From Pseudoduganella albidiflava (GTDB lineage Bacteria > Pseudomonadota > Gammaproteobacteria > Burkholderiales > Burkholderiaceae_D), in NCBI RefSeq assembly GCF_004322755.1, contig NZ_CP036401.1:1054001-1118000 (forward strand): a DNA stretch of 64,000 nucleotides, written 5' to 3'. The notes beneath the pieces were generated by a model. That model saw only the letters and a list, made by a program, of their open reading frames with translations, did no database searches and had not been told where the DNA came from. Of this stretch, positions 7,644 through 16,741 are shown one piece after another. Position numbers and translations under genes: made by a program. Within the stretch, counting starts at the first letter, position 1, and each line of letters starts with the position of its first letter.

Positions 7644-8458
7644 TGCGGCGGCGGTCGGGCGGGGAACTGGCCCTGGCCCTGCAGGGCGCGCGGGATCATC
7701 TGGGCTTTTTCGGCGCCCTGGCCCAGCAGGTTGACGAGCGGGGTGGCGAGGTAGGGCAGGGCGATCATCAGCACGATGAAGCCGACGCCCAGGGTGATCG
7801 GGAAGCCGATGCCGAACAGGTTCAGCTGGGGGGCTGCGCGGGTCAGCACGCCGAGGGCGACGTTGGCGATCAGCAGCGCGGCCACGATGGGCAGCGACAG
7901 CTGTACGCCGGCGGAGAAGATCTTCGCGCCCCACAGCGCCAGGTCCCAGAAGCCGCCGCCGTGGAACATGCGGCCGGAGATGGGCAGGGTGAAGAAGCTT
8001 TCGGCCAGCGCTTCGAGCAGCCACAGGTGCACGTTCGCGACCAGCAGCGTCAGCGTGGCGATCCATGTGAGGAACTGGGAAATGGCCGACGAGCGGCCCT
8101 GCGACATGGGGTCGAAGAAGCTGGCGAAGCCCAAGCCCATCGTCAGGCTGCTGATCTCGCCGGCCATCTCCACGGCGGCAAACACGAGCCGCATCGCAAA
8201 GCCCATCATGACGCCGGTGATCAATTCCTTCGCCAGGATCAGCAAACCCTCCCACGACGCGGGGTCGGTGGCAGGCACGGCCGGCACCAGCGGCGCAATG
8301 GCGATCGCCACCACGACACCGAAGCCGAGCCGGGTGCTGCGCGGCACGCGCGCGTTGCCGAACACGGGGGACGCGGCGATCAGGCCGAGCACCCGCGTCA
8401 GCGGCCAGATGAAGCCGGCGATCCAGGTGTTGATCTCGGCAAGCGTCAGCGCCAGCAT
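7634..8458 (-). CDS. fliR: Flagellar export apparatus membrane protein FliR
   Basis: A 274-residue polytopic inner-membrane protein of the flagellar type III export gate. It has several hydrophobic segments (WIAGFIWPLTRVLGLIAASP, VVVAIAIAPLVP, FGIGFPITLGVGFIVLMIAL) and the FliR signature region MGLGFASFFDPMSQGRSSAI. It is the last gene of the fliF-R operon, 28 bp after fliQ. Its final residues (PPPQNR) and TGA are encoded by a truncated REP copy, so the original C-terminus may have been altered by repeat insertion. No strong Shine-Dalgarno is seen before the ATG; translation may be coupled to fliQ. Confidence 0.95.
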   Translation of the reverse strand: MLALTLAEINTWIAGFIWPLTRVLGLIAASPVFGNARVPRSTRLGFGVVVAIAIAPLVPAVPATDPASWEGLLILAKELITGVMMGFAMRLVFAAVEMAGEISSLTMGLGFASFFDPMSQGRSSAISQFLTWIATLTLLVANVHLWLLEALAESFFTLPISGRMFHGGGFWDLALWGAKIFSAGVQLSLPIVAALLIANVALGVLTRAAPQLNLFGIGFPITLGVGFIVLMIALPYLATPLVNLLGQGAEKAQMIPRALQGQGQFPARPPPQNR

Positions 8459-8486
8459 GGGGAGGGATGTTAGAGCGGAAAAGGCG

Positions 8487-8756
8487 TCAGCTGACCATGC
8501 CGGGAATGCCGCCCAGGATCTCGCGCATGTAGTCGGTCATCACGCTGATCATCCACGGCCCGGCCACCACCAGCGCGACGAACACGCCGACCAGTTTCGG
8601 GATGAACGACAGCGTGGATTCGTTGATCTGCGTGGCGGCCTGGAAGATCGACACGATCAGGCCGATGCCGAGGGCGACCAGCAGCAGCGGCGCGGCGACC
8701 ATCAGCGTGATTTCCATCGCGTGGCGGCCCATCGTCATCACGGTTTCCGGGGTCAT
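8487..8756 (-). CDS. fliQ: Flagellar export apparatus membrane protein FliQ
   Basis: An 89-residue protein with two hydrophobic hairpin helices (ITLMVAAPLLLVALGIGLIV and KLVGVFVALVVAGPWMISVM), matching FliQ in length and in the motif QAATQINESTLSFIPKL. It assembles with FliP and FliR into the export gate at the centre of the MS ring. It lies 21 bp downstream of fliP. Confidence 0.96.
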   Translation of the reverse strand: MTPETVMTMGRHAMEITLMVAAPLLLVALGIGLIVSIFQAATQINESTLSFIPKLVGVFVALVVAGPWMISVMTDYMREILGGIPGMVS

Positions 8757-8777
8757 ATTGGCTATCCTGTAAAAGCG

Positions 8778-9545
8778 CTAATAAAAACTCTGGGACAGTG
8801 AACCCAGCAGCAACTGCCAGCCATCGACCAGCACGAACAGCATCAGCTTGAACGGCAGCGAGATCACCGCCGGCGACATCATCATCATCCCCATCGACAT
8901 CAGCACGGAAGCCACCACCATGTCGATGATGAGGAAGGGAATGAAGATCGCGAAGCCGATCTGGAAGGCCGTCTTCAGCTCGCTGGTGATAAAGGCCGGC
9001 ACGAGGATGCGCATCGGCACGTCCTCCGGCCCCTGCAGCGCCGGGCTGCGCGAGATCTTCACGAACAGCGCCAGGTCGGCCTGGCGGGTCTGCTTGAGCA
9101 TGAAGGTTTTCAAGGGCGCCGCGCCCCGCTCGATGGCTTGCTGCATGGTGATCTGGTTGGCCTGCAGGGGCTGGTAAGCCTCGGTATAGATGCGGTCGAA
9201 CGTGGGACCCATCACGAAGAACGTCAGGAACAGCGCCAGCCCGACCATCACCTGGTTCGGCGGCGCCGTTTGCGTGCCCATGGCCTGGCGCAGCAGCGAC
9301 AGCACGATCACGATCCGCGTAAAGCCCGTCATCATCAGCAGCACGGCCGGCAGGAACGTCAGCGCCGTCATCAGGATCAGCGTCTGCAGCGTCAGCCCGT
9401 ACTGGGTGCCGCCGCCGGCCGCCGGCGTGCTGGTGAAGGCGGGGATCGTGGGTTCGGCGACCGCCAGCAAAGGAAGGAAGAGAGGCAGCGCCAGGGCCGC
9501 CTGGCGCAGCGCGCGAACGCGCCGGTGGAGCGGCTTACTTGCCAT
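8778..9545 (-). CDS. fliP: Flagellar export apparatus membrane protein FliP
   Basis: A 255-residue core subunit of the export gate. The start [20 protein letters not shown] is chosen because it gives a cleavable signal peptide (basic n-region, hydrophobic [16 protein letters not shown]), which FliP is known to have; an upstream extension would run deep into fliO. Conserved blocks include [38 protein letters not shown] sequence and MPRILVPAF-like [20 protein letters not shown]. The start overlaps the fliO stop by 11 bp, implying translational coupling. Confidence 0.96.
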   Translation of the reverse strand: MASKPLHRRVRALRQAALALPLFLPLLAVAEPTIPAFTSTPAAGGGTQYGLTLQTLILMTALTFLPAVLLMMTGFTRIVIVLSLLRQAMGTQTAPPNQVMVGLALFLTFFVMGPTFDRIYTEAYQPLQANQITMQQAIERGAAPLKTFMLKQTRQADLALFVKISRSPALQGPEDVPMRILVPAFITSELKTAFQIGFAIFIPFLIIDMVVASVLMSMGMMMMSPAVISLPFKLMLFVLVDGWQLLLGSLSQSFY

Positions 9546-10173
9546 TGCGCTTTTCAATCGTTTGCTTGAACCATTCCGAGAAATTGGTCGCCGGCAGCGC
9601 CTGCTGGCGCGCCAGGTCGGCCGGGCCGCCGGCACCGCCTTCCTGCCGCGGCATCGTGGCCAGCGCATTCATGCGCCCGGGCGAAGCACCGACGACGATC
9701 CACTGGTCGCCGACCTCGACGACGAGAATCCGCTCGCGTGCGCCGACCGACAGCGCGCCGACCAGCTTCACCGTGCTGCCGCCAGTGACATTGCGCGGCC
9801 CGAAGCGCTTCAGCGCCCAGGCCAGCCCGACCAGGATGGCCAGCACGAATGCCAGCGCGACGACCGTCTGCAGCAGGCTGCCCGCCGCGGACGGCGGCGT
9901 GGGCAGGGGTTCCGGCGGCGCGGTGCGGGCACCCGCCAGCGCGGCCTGCTGTTCCGGCGTGGCGACGGGAGGCGCCACCGGGCCCGGCGCCGGCGCCTGC
10001 TCGGGCGACACGACGGTGGCCGGCTCGCCCGCCTTCACGGGAGCGACGGTGCGGTCGGTGGGATTGGTGATGACAGGCGCAGGCGCAGTGGCGGTGGCCG
10101 GCGCCTGGGCGGACGCGATGCCGCCAGCCAGGACACCGCCGGCCAGCAGCGTGGAAAGCAGGGCACGCTTCAT
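9535..10173 (-). CDS. fliO: Flagellar biosynthetic protein FliO
   Basis: A 212-residue protein with an N-terminal signal-like segment ([20 protein letters not shown]), a long Ala/Pro-rich linker (about residues 20-95), one transmembrane helix ([25 protein letters not shown]) and a small conserved cytoplasmic domain ([28 protein letters not shown]). FliO is the chaperone-like factor that helps assemble the FliP ring. The N-terminal leader and linker make it longer than the enteric protein. It overlaps the fliN stop (ATGA) and the fliP start. Confidence 0.92.
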   Translation of the reverse strand: MKRALLSTLLAGGVLAGGIASAQAPATATAPAPVITNPTDRTVAPVKAGEPATVVSPEQAPAPGPVAPPVATPEQQAALAGARTAPPEPLPTPPSAAGSLLQTVVALAFVLAILVGLAWALKRFGPRNVTGGSTVKLVGALSVGARERILVVEVGDQWIVVGASPGRMNALATMPRQEGGAGGPADLARQQALPATNFSEWFKQTIEKRNGK

Positions 10174-10586
10174 TTATTCAGTTTTCGGATGCGTTCGGAA
10201 GGTGTAATGATGTCGGTCAGGCGGATGCCGAACTTGTCGTTCACCACCACCACCTCGCCTTGCGCGATCAGGCAGCCGTTCACCAGCACATCCATCGGTT
10301 CGCCCGCCAGGCCGTCCAGCTCGACCACCGAACCCTGCGCCAGTTGCAGCAGGTTCTTGATGGCGATCTTCGTGCGGCCCAGTTCCACCGTCAGCTGGAC
10401 GGGGATGTCGAGGATGAAGTCGATGTCGTTGTGGGTTTCCGTGCGCGTCGCCGTCTTGGAAAAGTCCTTGAACACGGCAGCGGTGGCCGCTTCCTTCTGC
10501 AGCGCTTCCGCTTCCGCCTTGGCCTGTTCGGCAATCGCCGCGCCCCAATCGTCGTCGAGGCTTTGATCGTCCTGGTTGTCCGCCAT
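10170..10586 (-). CDS. fliN: Flagellar motor switch protein FliN
   Basis: A 138-residue C-ring subunit. The C-terminal SpoA domain is clear (DIPVQLTVELGRTKIAIKNLLQLAQGSVVELDGLAGEP and VVVVNDKFGIRLTDIITPSERI). The N-terminal 50 residues are an acidic/Ala-rich tail. It works with FliM and FliG in torque generation and direction switching. It has a good AGGAG ribosome site. The 113-bp spacer from fliM contains a 17-bp hairpin (10607-10623, GGCTGGT stem) followed by a short T run, which might weaken read-through. Confidence 0.95.
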   Translation of the reverse strand: MADNQDDQSLDDDWGAAIAEQAKAEAEALQKEAATAAVFKDFSKTATRTETHNDIDFILDIPVQLTVELGRTKIAIKNLLQLAQGSVVELDGLAGEPMDVLVNGCLIAQGEVVVVNDKFGIRLTDIITPSERIRKLNK

Positions 10587-10699
10587 GATGTTCTCCTAAA
10601 ACTCCGGGCTGGTGGTACCAGCCAACTTCACATCGGCCGTGGATGCCGGAGGCGCCCACTGGCTCGTTTGCCCGCTTGTTTGCGCAAGCCCTTGCACAA

Positions 10700-11683
10700 T
10701 CACTTGCTTAAATTGTCGCTGTTGGCCAGCAGCCTCTCCACCTTCAGCGCGTATTGTCCATTCAGTACGCCATAGGTGCAATCGAGCACCGGCACGCCAT
10801 CCACCGTGGCCTCGATCGTTTCCGGAATGTTCAGCGGAATCACGTCGCCCACGCGCATGTTGAGGATCTCGTCGAAGCTTACCTTGGCGGTGCCGAGCCG
10901 CGCCACCAGTTCCACTTCGGCGATCTGGATCTGCTGCGTCATCAGGCGGATCCAGCGCTTGTCCACTTCCAGCGCCTCGCCCTGCAGCGACGAGGTCAGC
11001 GCATCGCGGATGGGCTCGATCATCGAATACGGCATGCAGAAGTGGATCTGGCCCGACACCGAACCCAGTTCGACCGTGAAGGTCGAGGCCACCACCACTT
11101 CGTTCGGCGTCGCGATGTTGGCGAACTGGGTATTCATCTCCGAGCGGATGTACTCGAACTCGACCGGGAACACCGGTTCCCATGACTTGGTGTAGGCCTC
11201 GAACACGATATCGAGGATGCGCAGGATGATGCGCTGCTCGGTGGCGGTGAAATCGCGGCCTTCCACGCGGGTGTGGAAGCGGCCGTCGCCGCCGAACAGG
11301 TTATCGACCAGCAGGAAGACCAGGCCCGGGTCGAACACCATCAGCGCCGTGCCGCGCAGCGGCTTCATGTGCACCAGGTTGAGGTTGGTCGGCACCACCA
11401 GATTGCGGATGAACTCGCTGTATTTCGACACCCGCACCGAGCCCACCGACACTTCCGCGCTGCGGCGCAGGAAGTTGAACAGGCCGACGCGCAACAGGCG
11501 CGCGAAGCGCTCGTTGATGATCTCGAGCGTCGGCATGCGGCCGCGCACGATGCGTTCCTGGGTCGCCAGGTTGTAGGTGCGGACACCCGCGACTTCTTCC
11601 GGCGCCGCAACGTCGTCCTGGTCGCCGTTGACGCCCTTCAGCAGGGCATCGACTTCTTCCTGGGAGAGAAAATTATCCGCCAT
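10700..11683 (-). CDS. fliM: Flagellar motor switch protein FliM
   Basis: A 327-residue C-ring protein. The N-terminal MADNFLSQEEVDALLKGV is the CheY-P binding peptide (LSQEEVDALL). The middle CheC-like domain runs from about residue 45 (TLEIINERFARLLRVGLFN) to 230, and the C-terminal SpoA domain from about 245 to 320 (VELVARLGTAKVSFDEILNMRVGDVIPLNIPE). Length and order match the family. CheY control of motor direction is therefore expected, although no che genes are in the window. Confidence 0.97.
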   Translation of the reverse strand: MADNFLSQEEVDALLKGVNGDQDDVAAPEEVAGVRTYNLATQERIVRGRMPTLEIINERFARLLRVGLFNFLRRSAEVSVGSVRVSKYSEFIRNLVVPTNLNLVHMKPLRGTALMVFDPGLVFLLVDNLFGGDGRFHTRVEGRDFTATEQRIILRILDIVFEAYTKSWEPVFPVEFEYIRSEMNTQFANIATPNEVVVASTFTVELGSVSGQIHFCMPYSMIEPIRDALTSSLQGEALEVDKRWIRLMTQQIQIAEVELVARLGTAKVSFDEILNMRVGDVIPLNIPETIEATVDGVPVLDCTYGVLNGQYALKVERLLANSDNLSK

Positions 11684-11738
11684 GACTCTTCTGGATGCTG
11701 GTTGGACGCTGGTGTTGTCGGATAGCGATGCTGGATAG

Positions 11739-12260
11739 CTATTGAATAATGAACGAGGTAAACAGTACTTCCGCGACTTCCTGCTCGTCGCCGCGCTCCT
11801 GGAACGGCTCGTTGACCTGCTCCAGGATTTCCTTGGCCAGCTGGGTCTTGCCTTCCGGCGTATTGATTTCCGATGCCTTCTTCGACGACAGCAGCAACAG
11901 GATGCGGCTGCGCACCTTGGGCATGTTGTTCTTGATGACGTCGGACTGCTCGGCGTCCGGCACCTGCAGCGTGAACGCCAGTTGCAGGTACTGTTCGCCT
12001 TCTTCCGGATTCAGGTTGACGGTGAACGGCTCGACCGGCACATACACGGGCGGTCCTTCGTCCTGTTTCTTCTTTTTCTTCTTCGGCTTGGTCGTTTCTT
12101 CCTCGTGTTCGGCCTCCGCGGCGTCGCCTCCCTTCATCAGGAAGAATGCCGCCGCACCGCCGCCGCCCAGCACGAGCACCAGCACGGCAATGAGGATGAT
12201 GACCAGTTTCTTGCTGCCGCCACCGGCGGGCGCGGCGTCTGCCTTTGGGTCAGCTTTCAT
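11739..12260 (-). CDS. fliL: Flagellar basal body-associated protein FliL
   Basis: A 173-residue single-pass membrane protein associated with the stator and basal body. There is a cytoplasmic N-tail of about 17 residues, one transmembrane helix (LVIILIAVLVLVLGGGGAAAFFL), a very charged linker (EAEHEEETTKPKKKKKKQDEG) and a periplasmic FliL domain (VYVPVEPFTVNLNPEEGEQYLQLAFTLQV). The 170-bp gap between it and fliK holds a perfect 7-bp-stem hairpin at 12362-12378 but no clear terminator T run, so the operon may continue. Confidence 0.95.
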   Translation of the reverse strand: MKADPKADAAPAGGGSKKLVIILIAVLVLVLGGGGAAAFFLMKGGDAAEAEHEEETTKPKKKKKKQDEGPPVYVPVEPFTVNLNPEEGEQYLQLAFTLQVPDAEQSDVIKNNMPKVRSRILLLLSSKKASEINTPEGKTQLAKEILEQVNEPFQERGDEQEVAEVLFTSFIIQ

Positions 12261-12430
12261 GTATTTGCTTTACTTTCAACAGTGCTCTTGCTATTGCAAT
12301 TCGATACGTATCGCCATTATGGCATTATCGGCCGAGGCGGCGCGTCGGGATACGCGGAACAGCGGGTCGAAGACCCGCCAGCTCTGCCGTATGGGAATGG
12401 CCGGAAGGATGCGGGCGCCGTGCGCCGCGT

Positions 12431-13753
12431 TCAGGCGAAGGTGTCGACGGCGCCCAGGATGGTGCGGCGGATGACCGGCTGGGCGTCTTCCTGGGATCCG
12501 GCGGCGTCGCCGTTGCCATGGCGGCCGCCACCCGCGCCGCCGGAACCGCCGCGCGCCTGTTCGGCGAATGCCTGCTGCTGTTCCTGCGTGCCGGCGGAGA
12601 CCGATGCGTCACCCAGCGAGATGCCCGCTTCGCTCATCATTTCGCGCAGTTTCGGCAAGGCGTTTTCAATCGCCTGCCGGGTTTCCGGCTGGTGCGCCGT
12701 GAAGGTGGCCGTGGCCGAATCGTTCGACACGCTCAGCACGACCTGCAGCGGACCGAGGTCGGGCGGATTCAGGGTCAGCGATGCGCTCTGGTCGCCGCCC
12801 GCCACCATCCACACCACTTTCTGGCCCAGTTGCTGTTCCCAGGCGGAAGAGCCCACGCGTGCCTGCAACTGGTTGGCGGCCACGGCATTGGCGGCCTGCA
12901 CGGTCGCGGCCATTGCTTGCGCGGCCGGGTTTGCCATCGGCTGCGCCGCGGGCGCGGCGTCGGCCTTGCTTGCCGCCTCGTGCGCGGCCAGTTTCGCGGC
13001 GAACTCCTGCACCTTCTGGTCGGCCTTCGCTTCCAGGCCGGCGCCCGCCTTGAGCAGCCGGTCGGCGCCGGCCTGTTCCATCAACGTATCGTGCAGGGTA
13101 GGGGCGCCATCCTTGCCCGGCGTATCGGCCGGCTTGTCGGACGGCACGTCCAGTCCCGCCGGCGGTTCCTTGCCGGCCAGCGCACCCTTCTCGAACAGCA
13201 GGGATTTGTCGGCCACCATGGACTTGCTGGCCAGGTCCGGCCGGAGCATTTCGATACCGGCCGGGAGCGCCGGGAGCCCGGTGCCGGCGGCGGCATCGGC
13301 CTCGCCGCCTTCGGGAACCGGCTCCGGCCTGGCAGTCAGCTGGCTGTAGGCTGCCAGCATGGCCAGCATGCCGGCAGCCGGATCCGCCACGGGAGTCGTG
13401 TCGGCTTGCTCGCTTTCACCGGATGGCCGTGCCGCGGCCGTTGCCGGCGTGGCATCGGCGGGAGGTGCTTCACCGGCACTGGCGGCGCTGTCCGCCTCGC
13501 CCGACTGGTTTGCATCCTGCGCGTTCTGGGTATTTTGCGCAGCCTGGGCCTGCTGCGCCGGCTTTGCCCCCTGGGCATTTCTCACCGGCGCCTTCTGGGG
13601 CTGTGCCGGGGCTGGCTGTTCAGGCGCCGCGCAGACGGGCGTACGATCGGTCTCGATCGCCAGCACGCTCTTGAAGTCGCCATTCGGCAGCGGCGCGCTC
13701 TTCGGCGGCCGCAGCGTGCTGGTGGACTGGTTCTGGATGGACTGGGTCTGCAT
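12431..13753 (-). CDS. fliK: Flagellar hook-length control protein FliK
   Basis: A 440-residue molecular ruler of hook length. The first 300 residues are a Pro/Ala/Gln-rich low-complexity ruler. The conserved C-terminal Flg_hook domain is at about residues 300-400 (WEQQLGQKVVWMVAGGDQSASLTLNPPDLGPLQVVLSVSNDSATATFTAHQPETRQAIENALPKLREMM). Family role: switches export specificity by contacting FlhB. ATG 13753 (MQTQSIQNQS) is preferred; the open frame extends 37 codons further only through a 12-bp tandem repeat (SLKPGLKPGLKP), which is unlikely to be coding. Confidence 0.93.
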   Translation of the reverse strand: MQTQSIQNQSTSTLRPPKSAPLPNGDFKSVLAIETDRTPVCAAPEQPAPAQPQKAPVRNAQGAKPAQQAQAAQNTQNAQDANQSGEADSAASAGEAPPADATPATAAARPSGESEQADTTPVADPAAGMLAMLAAYSQLTARPEPVPEGGEADAAAGTGLPALPAGIEMLRPDLASKSMVADKSLLFEKGALAGKEPPAGLDVPSDKPADTPGKDGAPTLHDTLMEQAGADRLLKAGAGLEAKADQKVQEFAAKLAAHEAASKADAAPAAQPMANPAAQAMAATVQAANAVAANQLQARVGSSAWEQQLGQKVVWMVAGGDQSASLTLNPPDLGPLQVVLSVSNDSATATFTAHQPETRQAIENALPKLREMMSEAGISLGDASVSAGTQEQQQAFAEQARGGSGGAGGGRHGNGDAAGSQEDAQPVIRRTILGAVDTFA

Positions 13754-13770
13754 GAAGCGCCTCGGGTGAA

Positions 13771-13830
13771 AGCTCGGTTTTAAGCCTGGTTTTAAGCCTG
13801 GTTTTAAGCTTGGTTGCAAGCTCGGTTGAA
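13771..13830. repeat. 12-bp tandem repeat between fliJ and fliK
   Basis: Five consecutive 12-bp units (consensus AGCYTGGTTTTA) at 13771-13782, 13783-13794, 13795-13806, 13807-13818 and 13819-13830. The second and third are identical. They occupy nearly the whole spacer between the fliJ stop and the fliK start, so copy-number change would alter that spacer. Confidence 0.9.
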
Positions 13831-13832
13831 AA

Positions 13833-14273
13833 CTATCGGCGGAAGAACGCCTGGCGCGACGCATGCTCGTCCATCGCCTTCTGGTCGCGCTTGGCTTCCA
13901 GCTTTTGCTGCTTGGTTTCCTCGCGGTCGCGCAGCGTCGAGTACGACACCCGCTTGCGTTCGGCCGCCTGCCACGTGGCCTTTTCCAGCTCGCCGCGCCG
14001 GCGCGTATGCTTCAGCACTTCTTCCTGGCCGTGGATGGCGCTGTCGAGCTTTTCCATGAACGCCTGGAAGTTACGGTAAGCCATCGGCGTGATGCCGGCC
14101 TGCTGGGACGCCTGGAACTTGCGGCTGTATTCGTCGCGATAGCCGATCAGCATGTTCAGCTTCTCTTCCGCATCGTTGACGGCCTTCAGCGCCGCGCCGA
14201 GGCGCTTGGCCGCCTCGTCCGTCTCGGTGCGGGCCATGTCGATCAGGGTTTCAAGTTGGGATGTCGAGGCCAT
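13833..14273 (-). CDS. fliJ: Flagellar export chaperone/ATPase stalk protein FliJ
   Basis: A 146-residue, almost entirely helical, highly charged coiled-coil protein (SQLETLIDMARTETDEAAKRLGAALKAVNDAEEKLNMLIGYRDEY), the right size and composition for FliJ. It acts as the central stalk of the FliI hexamer and couples it to FlhA. It follows fliI by 34 bp and precedes fliK, the standard position. Confidence 0.93.
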   Translation of the reverse strand: MASTSQLETLIDMARTETDEAAKRLGAALKAVNDAEEKLNMLIGYRDEYSRKFQASQQAGITPMAYRNFQAFMEKLDSAIHGQEEVLKHTRRRGELEKATWQAAERKRVSYSTLRDREETKQQKLEAKRDQKAMDEHASRQAFFRR

Positions 14274-14307
14274 GATGGGAAATTATACGGAGCGCCGGCG
14301 GCATCAA

Positions 14308-15717
14308 TCAGTCGAACAGCGTGGCCAATTGCTCCAAGCTCTCGGCCATGTCCACGCGTTCGGTGATTTTTTGTTGCAGGAAATGCTCGATCCGGTCGTG
14401 CAGCTTGATGGCTTCGTCGATCTTCGGGTCGGTGCCGGGCGTGTAGGCGCCCACGGCGATCAGGTCGCGGCTGCGCTCGTAGACCGAGAACAGCTGCTTC
14501 AGGCGGCGCGCCTTGTTCTGGTGATCGTGCGACGTGATCGAGTGCATGGCCCGGCTGATCGATTGTTCGATGTCGATGGCGGGGTAGTGGCCCGCCTCGG
14601 CCAGGCGGCGGTTCAGCACGATGTGGCCATCGAGGATCGCGCGCGCCGAGTCGGCGATCGGATCCTGCTGGTCGTCGCCCTCGGTCAGCACGGTGTAGAA
14701 GGCGGTGATCGAACCGCCGCCCACTTCGCCATTGCCGGCCCGCTCGACGAGCACCGGCAGCTTGGCGAACACCGACGGTGGATAACCCTTGGTGGCCGGC
14801 GGTTCGCCGATCGCCAGGGCGATCTCGCGCTGCGCCATCGCATAGCGTGTCAGCGAATCCATGATCAGCAGCACGTCCTGCCCCTTGTCGCGGAAGTGCT
14901 CGGCGATGGCGGTCGAATAGGCCGCGCCCTGCATGCGCATCAGTGGTGGCGTGTCGGCCGGCGCCGCCACCACGACAGAGCGCGCCAGGCCTTCCTCGCC
15001 CAGGATGTGCTCGATGAATTCCTTGACCTCGCGGCCCCGTTCGCCGATGAGGCCGACGACGATGACGTCCGCCTCCGTGTAGCGCGCCATCATCCCCAGC
15101 AGCACCGACTTGCCGACACCGGAGCCGGCAAACAGCCCCATCCGCTGGCCACGGCCGACCGTCAGCATGCCGTTGATGCAGCGTACGCCCACGTTCAGCG
15201 TCTCGACGATCGGTGCCCGGCCCAGCGGGTTGGCGGGGCGCACGTTGATGGGCGCCGAATCGCTGGTCTGGATCGGCCCCAGGCCGTCGAGCGGGCGGCC
15301 GGCCGCGTCGACCACGCGGCCCAGCAGTTCCGGACCCACCGGCAATTGCCGGGCCCGGTCGCTGGTACGGCGGCGCGGGTGCGTGACGGAACCGGGCTTG
15401 GGGATCGACGGCTCGATCGGGAACACGCGCGTGCCGGGCACGATGCCTTCCACGTCGCTTTGCGGCATCAGGAACAGCCGGTCGCCCTCGAAGCCGACCA
15501 CTTCGGCCTCGACCTTGCCGCCGGCCGGCAGGGGTACCGTGCAGGCGGCCCCGACGGCCAGCCGCAAGCCGACCGCCTCCATGACGAGACCGGCCACCCG
15601 CGTGACGCGGCCCGACACTTGCATCGGCTCCACAAAGTCGAGCAGCGTGCTGCAATCGTTCAGGTACGAACGCCAGCGGTTGGCATGCTGCTCGGGGCCT
15701 TGGACGGACGTGTCCAT
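14308..15717 (-). CDS. fliI: Flagellum-specific ATPase FliI
   Basis: A 469-residue F1-beta-like ATPase of the export apparatus. The Walker A motif is [11 protein letters not shown] (residues 194-204, Lys203), Walker B is in [12 protein letters not shown], and the family phrase [18 protein letters not shown] is present. The N-terminal beta-barrel begins near residue 30 ([17 protein letters not shown]). The start codon abuts the fliH stop (adjacent codons at 15715-15720), implying coupled translation. Confidence 0.98.
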   Translation of the reverse strand: MDTSVQGPEQHANRWRSYLNDCSTLLDFVEPMQVSGRVTRVAGLVMEAVGLRLAVGAACTVPLPAGGKVEAEVVGFEGDRLFLMPQSDVEGIVPGTRVFPIEPSIPKPGSVTHPRRRTSDRARQLPVGPELLGRVVDAAGRPLDGLGPIQTSDSAPINVRPANPLGRAPIVETLNVGVRCINGMLTVGRGQRMGLFAGSGVGKSVLLGMMARYTEADVIVVGLIGERGREVKEFIEHILGEEGLARSVVVAAPADTPPLMRMQGAAYSTAIAEHFRDKGQDVLLIMDSLTRYAMAQREIALAIGEPPATKGYPPSVFAKLPVLVERAGNGEVGGGSITAFYTVLTEGDDQQDPIADSARAILDGHIVLNRRLAEAGHYPAIDIEQSISRAMHSITSHDHQNKARRLKQLFSVYERSRDLIAVGAYTPGTDPKIDEAIKLHDRIEHFLQQKITERVDMAESLEQLATLFD

Positions 15718-16485
15718 TTAATCGCGCTCCAGCCAGTCGAGGTTCTTGCCCACGGCGTGCGCCAGCCGCGCCCAGCGCGCCTGCACCTGGGCATCGATCT
15801 GGTTGCTCGGCGTATCGATGCGGCAGCCGCCCCGTTCGATCGTCGGATCGTCGCTGATGATCCAGCCGCCCTTGTCCAGTTCTTCGCCGATGGCGCCGCG
15901 GATGATCGCCGCGTCGTCGGGGTGGAGGAACAGCACGGCGGGCTTCTGCATGGTGGGCAGGTAGGCGATCGCATCCTGCACGATGGGGATGATCAGTTCC
16001 GGCTTGGCCGGCAGCGCCTGCTTGAGCATATTGCGCGCCAGGTGCAGCGCGAGATCCAGCACATCGTTGGCGATCAGCTGGTCGGCACCGCGCAGCGCCT
16101 CAGCGAAATTGCCGGCCAGGTCGGACAATGGCGCCAGCGCCGCCTTCAGCGCCTCTTCGCCTTCGCGGATGGCTTCATCCTCGCCGGCGCGGTGGCCCTG
16201 CGCGTAGCCATCCTGGTAACCCTGCTGGCGCGCTTCCTCGCGGATCGCTTCCAGTTCTTCCTCGCTCGGCCCGATCGTGGGCGGCGGCGCGTTCAGCTCG
16301 CGCTCGTACTCGGCCTGGCGCGCCGCGGCCTCGGCCGCCTGCTGCACCGCCATCTGCTCGGCGCGCGCGCGCGCCTCGGCTTCTTCGCGCTCGCGCTGCG
16401 CGAGCGTGCTGGGCCGCAAGTCGCCGAACGACTTCAGTTCCCAGCGCTGGAATGCGGGTTGCGCATCTTTTGGAAAATTCGCCAA
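15718..16485 (-). CDS. fliH: Flagellar export ATPase regulator FliH
   Basis: A 255-residue stator-like protein that anchors FliI to the C-ring. The N-terminal segment (FQRWELKSFGDL) is followed by a long charged coiled coil rich in Ala/Glu/Arg (residues about 30-110) with GxxxG-like spacing (GYQDGYAQGHRAGEDEAIREGEE), then a C-terminal FliH/YscL domain (LALHLARNMLKQALPAKPELIIPIVQDAIAYLP). The 256-bp spacer separating it from fliG is unusually long for this operon and contains a REP palindrome. Confidence 0.95.
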   Translation of the reverse strand: MANFPKDAQPAFQRWELKSFGDLRPSTLAQREREEAEARARAEQMAVQQAAEAAARQAEYERELNAPPPTIGPSEEELEAIREEARQQGYQDGYAQGHRAGEDEAIREGEEALKAALAPLSDLAGNFAEALRGADQLIANDVLDLALHLARNMLKQALPAKPELIIPIVQDAIAYLPTMQKPAVLFLHPDDAAIIRGAIGEELDKGGWIISDDPTIERGGCRIDTPSNQIDAQVQARWARLAHAVGKNLDWLERD

Positions 16486-16596
16486 GCGTTACCTCTTCTT
16501 TGAAACAAGCCTCACGGCACATACCCGGCCAGACCTCGGTCTGACGCTAATGCCGTCAAGTAAGCGTTACGTGACACATTGAAAGCGCGTGCACTC

Positions 16597-16712
16597 ACCC
16601 CAACGGCGAAGGGCTGGGGTCAGACCCGCCGGGTCTGACCCCGGAATTTGCCCTTGGGGTCGGCTTAACTTAACGGCATTACGGTCTGACCCCGGCTTCC
16701 GCCGTTGGGATG
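16597..16712. repeat. Nested REP palindrome (type R3) inside the fliG-fliH spacer
   Basis: A 27-bp palindrome at 16616-16642 (GGGGTCAGACCCG, one central base, then the reverse complement arm) sits inside a wider inverted repeat (CCCCAA near 16598 and TTGGGG near 16654). A truncated arm (GGTCTGACCCCGGCTTCCGC) follows at about 16683-16702. The same nested structure recurs at 20154, 37504 and 47984. Confidence 0.9.
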
Positions 16713-16741
16713 AAAGCAAGCGTCTCTGGACTGTATGCAAC

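Noticed and set aside
12325..12332. GCCGATAA on the minus strand upstream of fliL
   Set aside because: Matches the FliA -10 box but no -35 element is found 11 bp upstream, so it is probably chance.
12362..12378. 7-bp-stem hairpin between fliK and fliL as a terminator
   Set aside because: The stem is perfect but there is no T run on either strand.
13754..13864. N-terminal extension of fliK (SLKPGLKPGLKP)
   Set aside because: It is generated by the 12-bp tandem repeat and overlaps fliJ; the ATG at 13753 gives a normal FliK start.
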